Assembly: GCA_027062325.1 (NCBI GenBank) | Contig: JAMOTN010000066.1 | Span: 1-22,701, forward strand | Direction of reading: 5' to 3' | DNA: 22,701 bases | Source: a bacterium | Lineage (GTDB): Bacteria > JAMOTN01 | Part shown: piece after piece, positions 1-7,594 of the stretch | Layout of the letters: every line of letters starts with the position of its first letter | How positions within the stretch are numbered: position 1 is the first letter of the stretch | Notes under the pieces: model-generated | What the model saw: only the letters and a program-made list of their open reading frames with translations | Told to the model about the DNA's origin: nothing | Databases searched by the model: none | Program-made: the position numbers and the translations under genes

Positions 1-806
1 GCATCCTCATAGCGTGAACCAGCATTACAGGAACCACAACAAGCATACCTGGAAGCATATTCAGCTCTTAATATTCTTCTGTCTATACGACTTAGATATA
101 TTCTTCTCTTATCAGTCCCCGTCTTTCCATAGGTCATCATCCACATATTCTGTTCCTCAATCGCAGGAATTACCTCTTTAAAAAGTTTTACAACTTCATC
201 CGTTGTAAGTTTTATACACGTTAATGAACTACTCCAACTATCAGCACAACTCCCCAGACACAAAACATTTTTTCCATATCCATACTCTCCACCTACAACT
301 GAGCTTCCACCATGGCAATTTTGAATAGGTCCGCTGTAAAAAAGAGGAGCCCATTTTGTCACTTCTGAAGCCGGTATTCCCGAAGTACACTGTGGATGAC
401 ACTTGCTCAAGGCAAAAGCTTTTATATCACCACCAGTAACGGGAGTTTCCCTTCCACTTTCTCGGTTTGTTTTTTCAAAGATAAATGGTCCATCCCAACC
501 AAGAGCTGCATTTATGGAGATGAAGTCATACGAAACAGGTGCAGCACTGTAACTAACACTGCTTGGACCCAAACTCAATGGTGACACAGGATCTTGGGTC
601 ATAGTAGCTAATTTTACGATGAAAACTGTACCATGATCCTTATCTAGCAGCGAAGTATTAAACATAGCTTCTGCTTGCGTAATTTTTCCCACTAGTATGT
701 ACAGCTTCTCCTCTTTGTCTTCAGCAATAGCCAATTTTGCAACAAAGCCAATTGTTAAAATAATTACAATAGCAACAAATGGAACTTTCCATAACTTAAA
801 AGACAT
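1..806 (-). CDS. Cysteine-rich exported protein of unknown function (3' part cut by window edge)
   Basis: An open frame runs on the minus strand from an ATG at 806 to the left edge without a stop, giving 268 codons. It has a strong ribosome binding site (GGGGGTGGAG) just upstream. Residues 1-28 form a signal peptide: Lys near the N-terminus, a hydrophobic core at about 8-27, and an Ala-Ile-Ala cleavage site before Glu29. The predicted mature part holds nine cysteines, at residues 136, 140, 164, 183, 187, 197, 256, 257 and 260, including CHPQC, CLGSC and CCGSC. There is no CXXCH, so it is not a c-type cytochrome. I do not recognise the family. Disulfides or metal binding outside the cytoplasm are possible but inferred. 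It is the last visible gene of the minus-strand string that begins with the pilin-like genes. Confidence 0.8.
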   Translation of the reverse strand, partial: MSFKLWKVPFVAIVIILTIGFVAKLAIAEDKEEKLYILVGKITQAEAMFNTSLLDKDHGTVFIVKLATMTQDPVSPLSLGPSSVSYSAAPVSYDFISINAALGWDGPFIFEKTNRESGRETPVTGGDIKAFALSKCHPQCTSGIPASEVTKWAPLFYSGPIQNCHGGSSVVGGEYGYGKNVLCLGSCADSWSSSLTCIKLTTDEVVKLFKEVIPAIEEQNMWMMTYGKTGTDKRRIYLSRIDRRILRAEYASRYACCGSCNAGSRYED

Positions 807-898
807 ATCACTCCACCCCCACTAAGTTCAGCTAGCTTTTTCCCTCCTATAATCCGTTATCACAGATTTTGACGCATGAAACAACTCAAAAGAACATT

Positions 899-1777
899 TC
901 AACGAAAATTTCTACCTCTCCACAACCTCCAAAATCCAAGCGCAACCCTCAAGTCGTGCTCATCTAATCCATACTTCCTATATATTCTTCTCAACATTTC
1001 AAAAGTCAAATCTGGTGCTCCAATCACTCGAATTTCTTCCGTATCTACAAAATCAAATAACTTTCCAAGCAGTGCAAAAGAGTTAAAATAATTGTTCAAA
1101 GTTGGACCAATCTCAACTGCTCCTGCTATTATATTCATCAAGCGATCATTCAATCCGCTTTCCAACTCTTCGGGTAAATATAGAGAAGCTACTCTTGGAA
1201 GTCCCCACGTAAATATTAGTTTCACTCCTTCTTTTGAAAAAAATTTTGTCTGTTCAAAAATATCATTCTTTATCTGCAAAACAAACTCCCTCATCTGAAC
1301 ATATTTTTTAAGACTCATGAGCTTCTTCACTGTATTAAAAACCTTCTCAAGCTTCATATAGCTCTTTTTTTCTTCAAAATTCCCACGTTGCAACAGAAAA
1401 TAACCGTAATCAGCCATACAATCAATAAACTTCTTCAATCTCTTATAAAACGGATCATCATCTATGCTAACCTGCTGCAACGGCTTCAGTTTCTTCTCCT
1501 CCTCTGTTCGAATTTTCTTCAAAACAGACGGCTTAAATTCACTTTTTTCTAGTTCACTTATTGGAAGAAAAGAAAAACTGCGCATACTGTACACAAGATT
1601 CAAAGGATGGAGCATCCAAATAACATCAGCCTTCACATAAGCCAATTTAAAATTTACAGCAGAATTAAAATCTCCCATATTTTCTGTAGATTTAAAACGC
1701 GCACATCCCCAAAACACCAAAATTAGACCCATGATCACGCAAATCAGTAAACTTTTAAAATACAACCTTCTGCTCAT
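899..1777 (-). CDS. Putative lipoprotein, function unknown
   Basis: A 292-residue protein starting at ATG 1777, with a good ribosome binding site (GGAGGG, six bases before the start), 22 bases after the stop of the dGTPase-like gene. The N-terminus has Arg-Arg and Lys, then a hydrophobic stretch (about residues 9-23) ending in FWGC at Cys25. This is a plausible but imperfect lipobox, since the usual small residue two before Cys is Trp. The rest is mostly predicted helical and rich in Lys, Glu and Leu, with a second cysteine near residue 119. No catalytic motif or known domain is recognisable. It lies in the same string as the dGTPase-like and pilin-like genes, but this does not identify a role. 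Lipid anchoring is inferred from the N-terminus only. Confidence 0.75.
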   Translation of the reverse strand: MSRRLYFKSLLICVIMGLILVFWGCARFKSTENMGDFNSAVNFKLAYVKADVIWMLHPLNLVYSMRSFSFLPISELEKSEFKPSVLKKIRTEEEKKLKPLQQVSIDDDPFYKRLKKFIDCMADYGYFLLQRGNFEEKKSYMKLEKVFNTVKKLMSLKKYVQMREFVLQIKNDIFEQTKFFSKEGVKLIFTWGLPRVASLYLPEELESGLNDRLMNIIAGAVEIGPTLNNYFNSFALLGKLFDFVDTEEIRVIGAPDLTFEMLRRIYRKYGLDEHDLRVALGFWRLWRGRNFR

Positions 1778-1799
1778 TATTTACCCTCCATCCAGCAGA

Positions 1800-3026
1800 C
1801 TAAAAACTTTTCACAAAATCAAAGATACTACGCGGTACACTCGATTCAGCTATCAAACGCTGGGCTTCTGCATCCGTAAGACTTGCTATGAAATCACGCA
1901 CCACTACAGCCTTTTTATCCCCATACTTTTCACGGTAATCACGACTCATCTTCATAAAGAATTTGTAAACCGGACTTTCTTTTCTACCAGTCTCCAGATC
2001 AAACAACATCTCCTCAAATATGCGCCATAAACCAGTGCGTATCTTTTCCTTTTCCTTTCTAAGGCGCATCGAAATTTCATCGTTCCGTGTCTGCCAACGA
2101 AGGTAGATATTCTCATAATTCCACTTTTTCAACTCAAGAACTGCATCCGAGATCTCTTTTGAAAATGATACAAACGGCTGATGATAAGACGTGCGAACTA
2201 TGTCTTTAACAATAGTCTCAATAATTTTACCGTTTGTGTTGCCAAGAATCTCAACTAGGTTACGCGGCAGCTCCTTCCTCTTGATTATTCCAAGCTTTAT
2301 AGCATCCTCAATATCACTTCCTATATAAGCAACAGTATCTGCAATTCTAACCACGCATCCTTCCAAAGTAGCAGGAAATGTCTGAACTGCTTCTCCATTC
2401 ACCTTAGAAGACAAGTAATTCTCAAGATCCTCATCAGTTTTTTCCCACTCTGGTTCCAACTTCATGTTATGAACTTCTCCGTCATGAGAGGCAATTCCAT
2501 CACGCACAGCAAAGGTTAAATTCAAACCTTCTCCATTTCTCTCTATCTCATCTACAACGCGTACTCCATGAACGTTGTGATGAAAGTGACCAATTCCGTA
2601 GTGCTGGCAAATCTCAGATAGTATGTATTCACCATCGTGTCCAAATGGTGGATGCCCCAAATCGTGCCCGTACGCTATCGCCTCTGTTAAATCCACGTTC
2701 AAATCCAGTGCCTTTGCAATCATTCTAGATACCTGAGCAACATAGTTTACATGTACCATTCTGTCAGAAAGCAAATAATTAGAAAGTGAAAAAACTTGTG
2801 TTTTCCCCCTGTAAGCACGAAAGGCATCTGAAAATATTATGCGGTGTCTGTCACGCTCAAATGGTGTTCTCATATCATCGCTCATTCTCTTTTTACGCCG
2901 TATCAAACGCTTATCATCGGAAAATGAAGCCTTCTCGTACAAGTTCGAATATTCGAATAAGACCGATTTCTCCCGTAAAGTCATTCCACCGGGGAAAAAC
3001 TTGAGAGTCAGCTGTTTTCTATACAT
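1800..3026 (-). CDS. dGTPase-like HD-domain triphosphohydrolase
   Basis: Homologue of deoxyguanosinetriphosphate triphosphohydrolases, which cut dNTPs to deoxynucleosides and triphosphate in the cytoplasm. Family marks are clear: RTPFERDRHRI, the KTQVF segment, and the HD metal site. Counting from ATG 3026, the likely ligands are His92 (MVHVNY), His121-Asp122 (YGHDLGHPPFGH) and Asp230 (RIADTVAYIGSD). The length of 408 residues fits the dGTPase-like group. I chose ATG 3026 because AAGGGGAG lies eight bases before it. A GTG at 3050 in the same frame, also preceded by GGGGAG, would add eight residues. The gene sits between the PilW-like gene and an unknown lipoprotein. That is an odd place for a nucleotide-pool enzyme, and co-transcription may be incidental. 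True substrate preference cannot be read from sequence. Confidence 0.93.
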   Translation of the reverse strand: MYRKQLTLKFFPGGMTLREKSVLFEYSNLYEKASFSDDKRLIRRKKRMSDDMRTPFERDRHRIIFSDAFRAYRGKTQVFSLSNYLLSDRMVHVNYVAQVSRMIAKALDLNVDLTEAIAYGHDLGHPPFGHDGEYILSEICQHYGIGHFHHNVHGVRVVDEIERNGEGLNLTFAVRDGIASHDGEVHNMKLEPEWEKTDEDLENYLSSKVNGEAVQTFPATLEGCVVRIADTVAYIGSDIEDAIKLGIIKRKELPRNLVEILGNTNGKIIETIVKDIVRTSYHQPFVSFSKEISDAVLELKKWNYENIYLRWQTRNDEISMRLRKEKEKIRTGLWRIFEEMLFDLETGRKESPVYKFFMKMSRDYREKYGDKKAVVVRDFIASLTDAEAQRLIAESSVPRSIFDFVKSF

Positions 3027-3100
3027 TCCTCTAGCTCCCCTTTTTGCCACTCCTCACCAACTCCCCTCTGCTAACTTTAACCGCTATTAAGTAGCTAACT

Positions 3101-3973
3101 TCAAACAGAATCATTTATATTGGATAAAGCCAAGCTATCTGTTATTGCTTTAACATTGAGTGGTATTTTTATGGCATCTTCTAGCACTGCTTTTCTCCAA
3201 CGATATGCTTTATTTTGCAAGTTATATCTCATTTTAATTTTAATAGTGAGAACCCCCTTTATATCCCACGGATAATACCCCGTCTGTTCCGGATTTGTTG
3301 CATCATTTTGATCATACTCATTACTTTTGAAACCTTCTGGAGGAAAAGATGACTTATACACCAAAACAACCTTTTCCACACCATCTAGCAACTTTTCCTC
3401 TTTGATATTGCCAGTATCCAAATTTTTCACACGCAAAATTAGATCGCCTTTATCATAAACAAGCTGAAACACTTTCTTTTTTCCTCCACTCCAGCCAGTA
3501 GAGGTTCGAATTTTAGGAGTTGCTTGCAACCATTGAGCCAACACAATTGGAGTAGCACCAGCAGTTGAGTAATCCACCTCAACAGTAGCAGTTTCATATA
3601 TAGTATAGGCATCACTAGTTGTAGGCAAACCTGTTACCGCTTTGGTGGTAGCATAACTAGAATTCAAGCGAAAGTAATGCTGTTTTTTGGGACATATAGT
3701 TTCTCCATCCCATGTATCTCCGTTATCTATCTCCACACTGTATTCCGTAATTTTTACAGGATAACCTGCCGCCTCAATCTCCTTTCTGAGTTTTTTCAAA
3801 GCTCTAATCATCTTTTGATTCTGAGTTGCCTTCCAGATACCAACTGTGTATTCCTGATTAGCAAAGCGGTAAATTCCAAATGCAAATCCCAAGAATATAG
3901 ACAACACAGCAACGGCAACCATTAACTCAGCAAGAGTAAAAGCTCTTATCTTCACTCTTGTAATAAAATTCAT
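3101..3973 (-). CDS. Type IV pilin-like protein, PilW-like minor pseudopilin
   Basis: A 290-residue protein with a prepilin N-terminus: a short basic leader, then cleavage before Phe in RAFTLAELMVAV, with the conserved Glu at +5 and a hydrophobic helix of about 20 residues. The residue before the cut is Ala rather than the usual Gly. A helical segment with KKLRKEIEAAGY follows, typical of PilW-like minor pilins, then a beta-rich C-terminal region. Type IV prepilins are processed by PilD peptidase and assembled at the inner membrane. I use ATG 3973, since GGGAGG lies eight bases upstream; a TTG at 3979 in the same frame is too close to that site. It is third in a run of three pilin-like genes, and no assembly ATPase or secretin is visible here. 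It could serve a pilus, a type II secretion pseudopilus, or DNA uptake. Confidence 0.85.
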   Translation of the reverse strand: MNFITRVKIRAFTLAELMVAVAVLSIFLGFAFGIYRFANQEYTVGIWKATQNQKMIRALKKLRKEIEAAGYPVKITEYSVEIDNGDTWDGETICPKKQHYFRLNSSYATTKAVTGLPTTSDAYTIYETATVEVDYSTAGATPIVLAQWLQATPKIRTSTGWSGGKKKVFQLVYDKGDLILRVKNLDTGNIKEEKLLDGVEKVVLVYKSSFPPEGFKSNEYDQNDATNPEQTGYYPWDIKGVLTIKIKMRYNLQNKAYRWRKAVLEDAIKIPLNVKAITDSLALSNINDSV

Positions 3974-3994
3974 ATTCAAAACCTCCCTTTATCC

Positions 3995-4552
3995 CTAATT
4001 TTTCTTTATAACCCAGTTGACCTTCGTTGTATAAACATACCACTGATCAAATTTCTTGCCTTTATCATTTAACCAACCGTAAACTCGGACAAACAAAGAT
4101 TCATTACGCATAACCGACTTTTGTCCCAAAAGATAAGCTGATATTACTTCAGCCGTTGCCTCAAACGGATCATCGTTATCCTTGAGAATCTTCAAATCTG
4201 CCAAATAGGCATACAGATAGTCCGGTACCCGTTGAGTTCCTGAGGCAGAAAATGTGACACCAGGAACGTATTCCCAAAATTTTGTAAGATCCGTAACCTG
4301 ATCTTCACTCTTTATCCCCTTATAAAATCTAACAGCATCATAAAAATCAGAAGGTAAAATAGAAAATTTTAAAAGAAATAACTGATAAGCTCCTCTAGTA
4401 AAAAATTCGGATTTTCTAGCAAAAACATCATTAGACTCTATAACATACACATCTGTTGTTTTCTTGTACCAAACAGTAGTCACTATGGCAAGCATAACTA
4501 CTATTAATAACACTATAACAAGCGCTATTCCACGCTTTTTAGTAAACCTCAT
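3995..4552 (-). CDS. PilX-like pilus assembly membrane protein
   Basis: A 185-residue protein with a basic leader (MRFTKKRG) and a single hydrophobic helix, GIALVIVLLIVVMLAIV. This matches the N-terminus of PilX/GspK-type minor pilins, where GxALV replaces the usual FTLxE. The following charged helix (YKKTTDVYVIESNDVFARKSEFF) is also typical. The start is ATG 4552, with GGTGGTGA just upstream; an in-frame GTG at 4564 lies inside that site and is unlikely. The gene is 23 bases after the PilV-like gene and 21 before the PilW-like gene, so the three are almost surely one transcript. The C-terminal part is not recognisable beyond being mixed alpha/beta. By analogy with characterised systems it may help form the tip complex; this is inference from position and N-terminus. 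Confidence 0.75.
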   Translation of the reverse strand: MRFTKKRGIALVIVLLIVVMLAIVTTVWYKKTTDVYVIESNDVFARKSEFFTRGAYQLFLLKFSILPSDFYDAVRFYKGIKSEDQVTDLTKFWEYVPGVTFSASGTQRVPDYLYAYLADLKILKDNDDPFEATAEVISAYLLGQKSVMRNESLFVRVYGWLNDKGKKFDQWYVYTTKVNWVIKKN

Positions 4553-4575
4553 AAATATCACCACCTATAAGGTTG

Positions 4576-5379
4576 TTAATCAATCTTTGCCTTGAAAGAG
4601 ATAAGATCCACCTGTCTTTTTAAGCTGGAAACTCTACTTTTCCAAGTAACTCTTACCCAAATTTTTAAAAATCTATTCTCTATCCAACCAGTCTCTTTTA
4701 AATAGTTGGTATCTGTAACATCCGGACTCAACTCACTGTCGTCATTTGTCAGATCTTGATACGGCATCAGAAAGTGAAAATTCACGTCTATTCTCTTAAC
4801 TTTTACATCTATGTAATACTTAACCTTTTTCTCATCCTGAACATAAAAACCAGAAGCATCTGCATTAACATGCATATCAAAACCATGGCTGTTCAATATG
4901 GTATCCAGGCTATTTAACGTCTGATAACTGTAATATTTAAAAGCGCTTACCGTAGTCGAACCACCAACTCTTGCAGCCGCTTGAGAAGCTTCACCGGGAT
5001 ACATTCCCTTGTGATGACCGGGAGCCGAAGTATCAAGAGGAGCAATTCTATACGTAATACTCTTCGTCACAGCCCCAACTGCAGCAGCAGTGTTAGCATT
5101 ATCAGCTATTTCCTTAAACGGAATCTTATCCAACAGAAAAACCATAACTTTCGTCGCCACATCCATTCCTTCCAAATTTTCCTCAATTTTCGCAGAGTGC
5201 CTTAAACCACCTGTCAGATTGTAAACCAGGTACATAGCAACAATTCCGAATATTGCTATTGCAAACATCAGCTCCGTTAAGTTAAAACCTCTTTTTTCAA
5301 TAGAGTTTTTTCTCAAAGTAAAAAATGGCTTGTCGATTCTCTTTTTGGGGAAGAAAAGTTTAAAGGGGGCTTTATCCAT
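4576..5379 (-). CDS. Type IV pilin-like protein, PilV-like, with long leader
   Basis: A 267-residue protein with a prepilin motif at about residues 30-55: KRG, cleavage before FNLTELMFAIAIFGIVA, with Glu at +5, then a membrane-spanning helix. The leader before the cut is about 31 residues and rich in Lys and Phe, much longer than the usual 6-10, though long leaders occur in some lineages. The start at ATG 5379 is supported by GAGGTGGTG four bases upstream. The only in-frame alternative before the motif is a TTG at residue 22, which lacks a binding site. It heads the pilin-like operon. Its start codon overlaps that of the divergent outer-membrane-protein gene by two bases. The C-terminal half is beta-rich with no known domain. 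PilV-like is by position and general form only. Confidence 0.83.
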   Translation of the reverse strand: MDKAPFKLFFPKKRIDKPFFTLRKNSIEKRGFNLTELMFAIAIFGIVAMYLVYNLTGGLRHSAKIEENLEGMDVATKVMVFLLDKIPFKEIADNANTAAAVGAVTKSITYRIAPLDTSAPGHHKGMYPGEASQAAARVGGSTTVSAFKYYSYQTLNSLDTILNSHGFDMHVNADASGFYVQDEKKVKYYIDVKVKRIDVNFHFLMPYQDLTNDDSELSPDVTDTNYLKETGWIENRFLKIWVRVTWKSRVSSLKRQVDLISFKAKID

Positions 5380-5380
5380 G
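5377..5380. other. Overlapping divergent start codons (CATG)
   Basis: The minus-strand pilin-like gene starts with ATG read from 5379 to 5377. The plus-strand outer-membrane-protein gene starts with ATG at 5378-5380. The two codons share two bases inside one CATG. Each ribosome binding site lies within the other gene: GGGGGC at 5364-5369 for the plus gene, and GAGGTGGTG at 5384-5392 for the minus gene. No promoter can fit between the genes, so both promoters must lie inside coding sequence. Confidence 0.8.
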
Positions 5381-6793
5381 AAACACCACCTCTATTTTTT
5401 CCAGCAATTACGCATATACGCGTTATTTATTTCAATTTTAGCAGTTTTCTACACCTTTTCTCAAACTTTAGAACTTCCAACAATTACGCTTACACGAGAA
5501 GAGGAAATAAGATTCGAACATCTACCTCCATTTATTGAGACGAACGACAAAACCTTTTTGGAAATCGACAAGAAAAAATTATTCAAAGTCCCCCTCAGAA
5601 AAAGCTCCGTCAATATATCCAATAAACATCAAAATTCATTGAAAACTCTATACGTTGAAACAGAACCTGCTGACCAGATTAAGCTTTTGCTATCAACCCA
5701 GAATTTCAAGTTCGGTTTCGAAAAAAATGACAATGATCAAAGTCTAACACGAGTTAACGTACTATTCGACTTTGCCAAAATGCGCGGTGCGGAGAACAAA
5801 GTCCTGAAAAACACCCTATTTTACAGATACTTTGAACACTCAGAAGCAAATCCTTCTCCACACTTCCTTTCAAATTTCATCCAATGGGTATTTGAACCAA
5901 ACAAAAACGTTAAATTCGATGTATCATATCTTAAAACCGAGCACATCTGGCACAATTCCTATGTGTTCTCAAACCTGACTATGAACGTTTGGAAAGCTAA
6001 GAAAACTTCCGTAAATTTAGTCCTTGAACCTGTCTATGAATCTAAAAAACTCAATCAAGAGGAAAATTCCACAAAAGTTGCTGTGAAGCTCTGGGCTGAG
6101 AGAGACTTATCGAAAAATCTACTCAATACTTTAAATTTAAAGCTGGGAATTGACACTCAAGCAGAAGGTAAATTTTTTGTATCTGTGACTAAGTCTATTC
6201 TCGAGAACAAGTGGGGAGATTGGAGCTTCATCATAATAAATGAATCATTACCAGCCCCCAAACTCTACCGTGATTACACCGCATCTTTCGAGAGTAAATT
6301 CTTCAAACTGACAACATTCAAGATAAGCCTATCTAATAAAACATTTTATAAATTCAAACCATTTGAATATAGAGCAGCTCTAGCCATTCAAACTAAAGAC
6401 TTCTTCTATTCAAAAGACGGAACCCTTATAAGTAATGATCAGTTTACTCCCATATTTGAAGGAATAATAAAATACAGTCCAACATTCCATATAACAATTG
6501 AGGGTAATGTAAGAGCAAAGAGAAAATCTCCTAACACTGCTGACAGCGGAGTAGTAGGGATTTTCAAAGCCAGGATAAACGAAAAAAGGCTCACCATGAG
6601 TGCGGAACTCCACAAAGAGTGGGACACAAGCCTAAAACGAGACGCTGTATTTAATCTTAACGCCTCATACAAGTTATCCGATAAATTTGAACTCGGCTTT
6701 AATGGAATCAATATTAATGATGCCGATTACACTTTTAGCAAGAATTTCAAATTGCTTAAAAAGTACAGTGTCTTCTTGAAAGTTAAGTTTTAG
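5378..6793 (+). CDS. Predicted outer membrane beta-barrel protein
   Basis: A 471-residue exported protein. The start is ATG 5378, preceded by GGGGGC at a seven-base distance; an in-frame TTG at 5330 lacks a binding site. Residues 1 to about 30 form a signal peptide with a hydrophobic core (IYALFISILAVFYTF). The mature part shows many short stretches alternating hydrophobic and polar residues, frequent aromatic residues and Asn/Lys turns. It ends in YSVFLKVKF, a final amphipathic strand with terminal Phe, the classic signal for outer membrane insertion. No plug, TonB box or secretin domain is visible. It heads a plus-strand operon with the beta-helix protein and aminopeptidase, 12 bases before the next gene, and is divergent from pilin-like genes. 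A role as porin, surface structure or export channel is possible; none is established. Confidence 0.7.
   Translation: MKHHLYFFQQLRIYALFISILAVFYTFSQTLELPTITLTREEEIRFEHLPPFIETNDKTFLEIDKKKLFKVPLRKSSVNISNKHQNSLKTLYVETEPADQIKLLLSTQNFKFGFEKNDNDQSLTRVNVLFDFAKMRGAENKVLKNTLFYRYFEHSEANPSPHFLSNFIQWVFEPNKNVKFDVSYLKTEHIWHNSYVFSNLTMNVWKAKKTSVNLVLEPVYESKKLNQEENSTKVAVKLWAERDLSKNLLNTLNLKLGIDTQAEGKFFVSVTKSILENKWGDWSFIIINESLPAPKLYRDYTASFESKFFKLTTFKISLSNKTFYKFKPFEYRAALAIQTKDFFYSKDGTLISNDQFTPIFEGIIKYSPTFHITIEGNVRAKRKSPNTADSGVVGIFKARINEKRLTMSAELHKEWDTSLKRDAVFNLNASYKLSDKFELGFNGININDADYTFSKNFKLLKKYSVFLKVKF
5435..5464 (-). promoter_or_regulatory. Candidate promoter of the pilin-like operon
   Basis: On the minus strand, TTGAGA (5464-5459) and TAAAAT (5440-5435) are separated by 18 bases, and the -10 is extended (TGC directly before it). 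Transcription would begin near 5428, giving a leader of about 50 bases before ATG 5379. It lies wholly inside the coding sequence of the divergent outer-membrane-protein gene, as the overlapping starts require. Confidence 0.45.
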
Positions 6794-6805
6794 GGGGGGT
6801 ATAAG

Positions 6806-7564
6806 ATGCTAAAAAAATTAGGAAGTCAGGCTTTATTTATTCTCTTAATTACGCTACTTAGTATACATGCACACGCCAAAATATACTCAGGAGTTTTGAA
6901 AGGCTATACAAAGTGGCAAGGTGAGGTATTCGTTGAAGGAGATATAGTAATTCCCGAAGATTCTGTTCTGGTCATAATGCCGGGCACCAAAGTAACATTT
7001 CTACCTGCAAGAAGTAGCACTGATCATGTAGCCAAAAACTTTAAAAATCCTGAACACACATTTGGAACAGTTGGAAAATGCGACATTTTTGTTTATGGAA
7101 GTGTAAGATTCTTGGGAAATTCAAAAGCTCCCATAATTTTAGGAAATACTGCTAAAGACCAATTTGAAAAAAACGTTATCGGATGGGGCGGCATTATCCT
7201 CATGCCTGAAGCCCAAACTGTGAAGATAAGTTATGCAAAATTCCAATTTGCCGAGAAAGCTCTTCAGATAACAGGAAATTTGAAGTGTGAAGTTGACCAC
7301 TGCTCTTTTATTGGAAACAAAACTGGAATCGAAACGTTGGAAATGTCAGAGCCGTTAATTCTCAAGAACACCTTTAAATCTAACAACATAGGGATCCTTG
7401 TAACTGACAAGTCCTTTCCGCGCATATATTACAATACATTCATTGGTAACGTAGAAGCTGCCGTAAAAGTTACTGATATTGCATATCCCGTAGGAAATGG
7501 CAATAAATTTCAAGCAAACGCTAGAGACATCTGGGACTTGAGAAATATTCTCTATAGAGAGTAA
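6806..7564 (+). CDS. Exported right-handed beta-helix repeat protein
   Basis: A 252-residue protein with GGGGGG six bases before ATG 6806. Residues 1 to about 24 form a signal peptide ending HAHA before Lys. The mature part begins with YSGVLKGYTKWQGEVFVEGDIVIPEDSVLVIMPGTKVTF, the opening pattern of beta-helix proteins of the NosD/pectate-lyase-like fold. Short repeated rungs follow, such as IGWGGIILMPEAQTVKISYAKFQFAEKALQITG, CEVDHCSFIGNKTGIETL and LILKNTFKSNNIGILVT, with regularly spaced Asn, Gly, Ile and Phe. No catalytic residues of pectate lyases are evident. The gene is 12 bases after the beta-barrel gene and surely co-transcribed. The protein is predicted periplasmic or surface-located and could bind or remodel polysaccharide or act as a scaffold; this is inference. 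Confidence 0.82.
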   Translation: MLKKLGSQALFILLITLLSIHAHAKIYSGVLKGYTKWQGEVFVEGDIVIPEDSVLVIMPGTKVTFLPARSSTDHVAKNFKNPEHTFGTVGKCDIFVYGSVRFLGNSKAPIILGNTAKDQFEKNVIGWGGIILMPEAQTVKISYAKFQFAEKALQITGNLKCEVDHCSFIGNKTGIETLEMSEPLILKNTFKSNNIGILVTDKSFPRIYYNTFIGNVEAAVKVTDIAYPVGNGNKFQANARDIWDLRNILYRE

Positions 7565-7594
7565 AGACTAAAAACTTGCAAAGGGGGGCTAATT

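Noticed and set aside
3070-3101. Direct repeat of GCTAACTT, 24 bases apart, between the PilW-like and dGTPase-like genes
   Set aside because: Eight-base repeats are expected by chance, and there is no third copy or nearby promoter to support an operator.
3526-3540. Second sigma-54-like site, TGGCTC-N5-TTGC, inside the PilW-like gene
   Set aside because: It has one mismatch to the core and lies deep in coding sequence. About one such near-match is expected by chance in a window this long.
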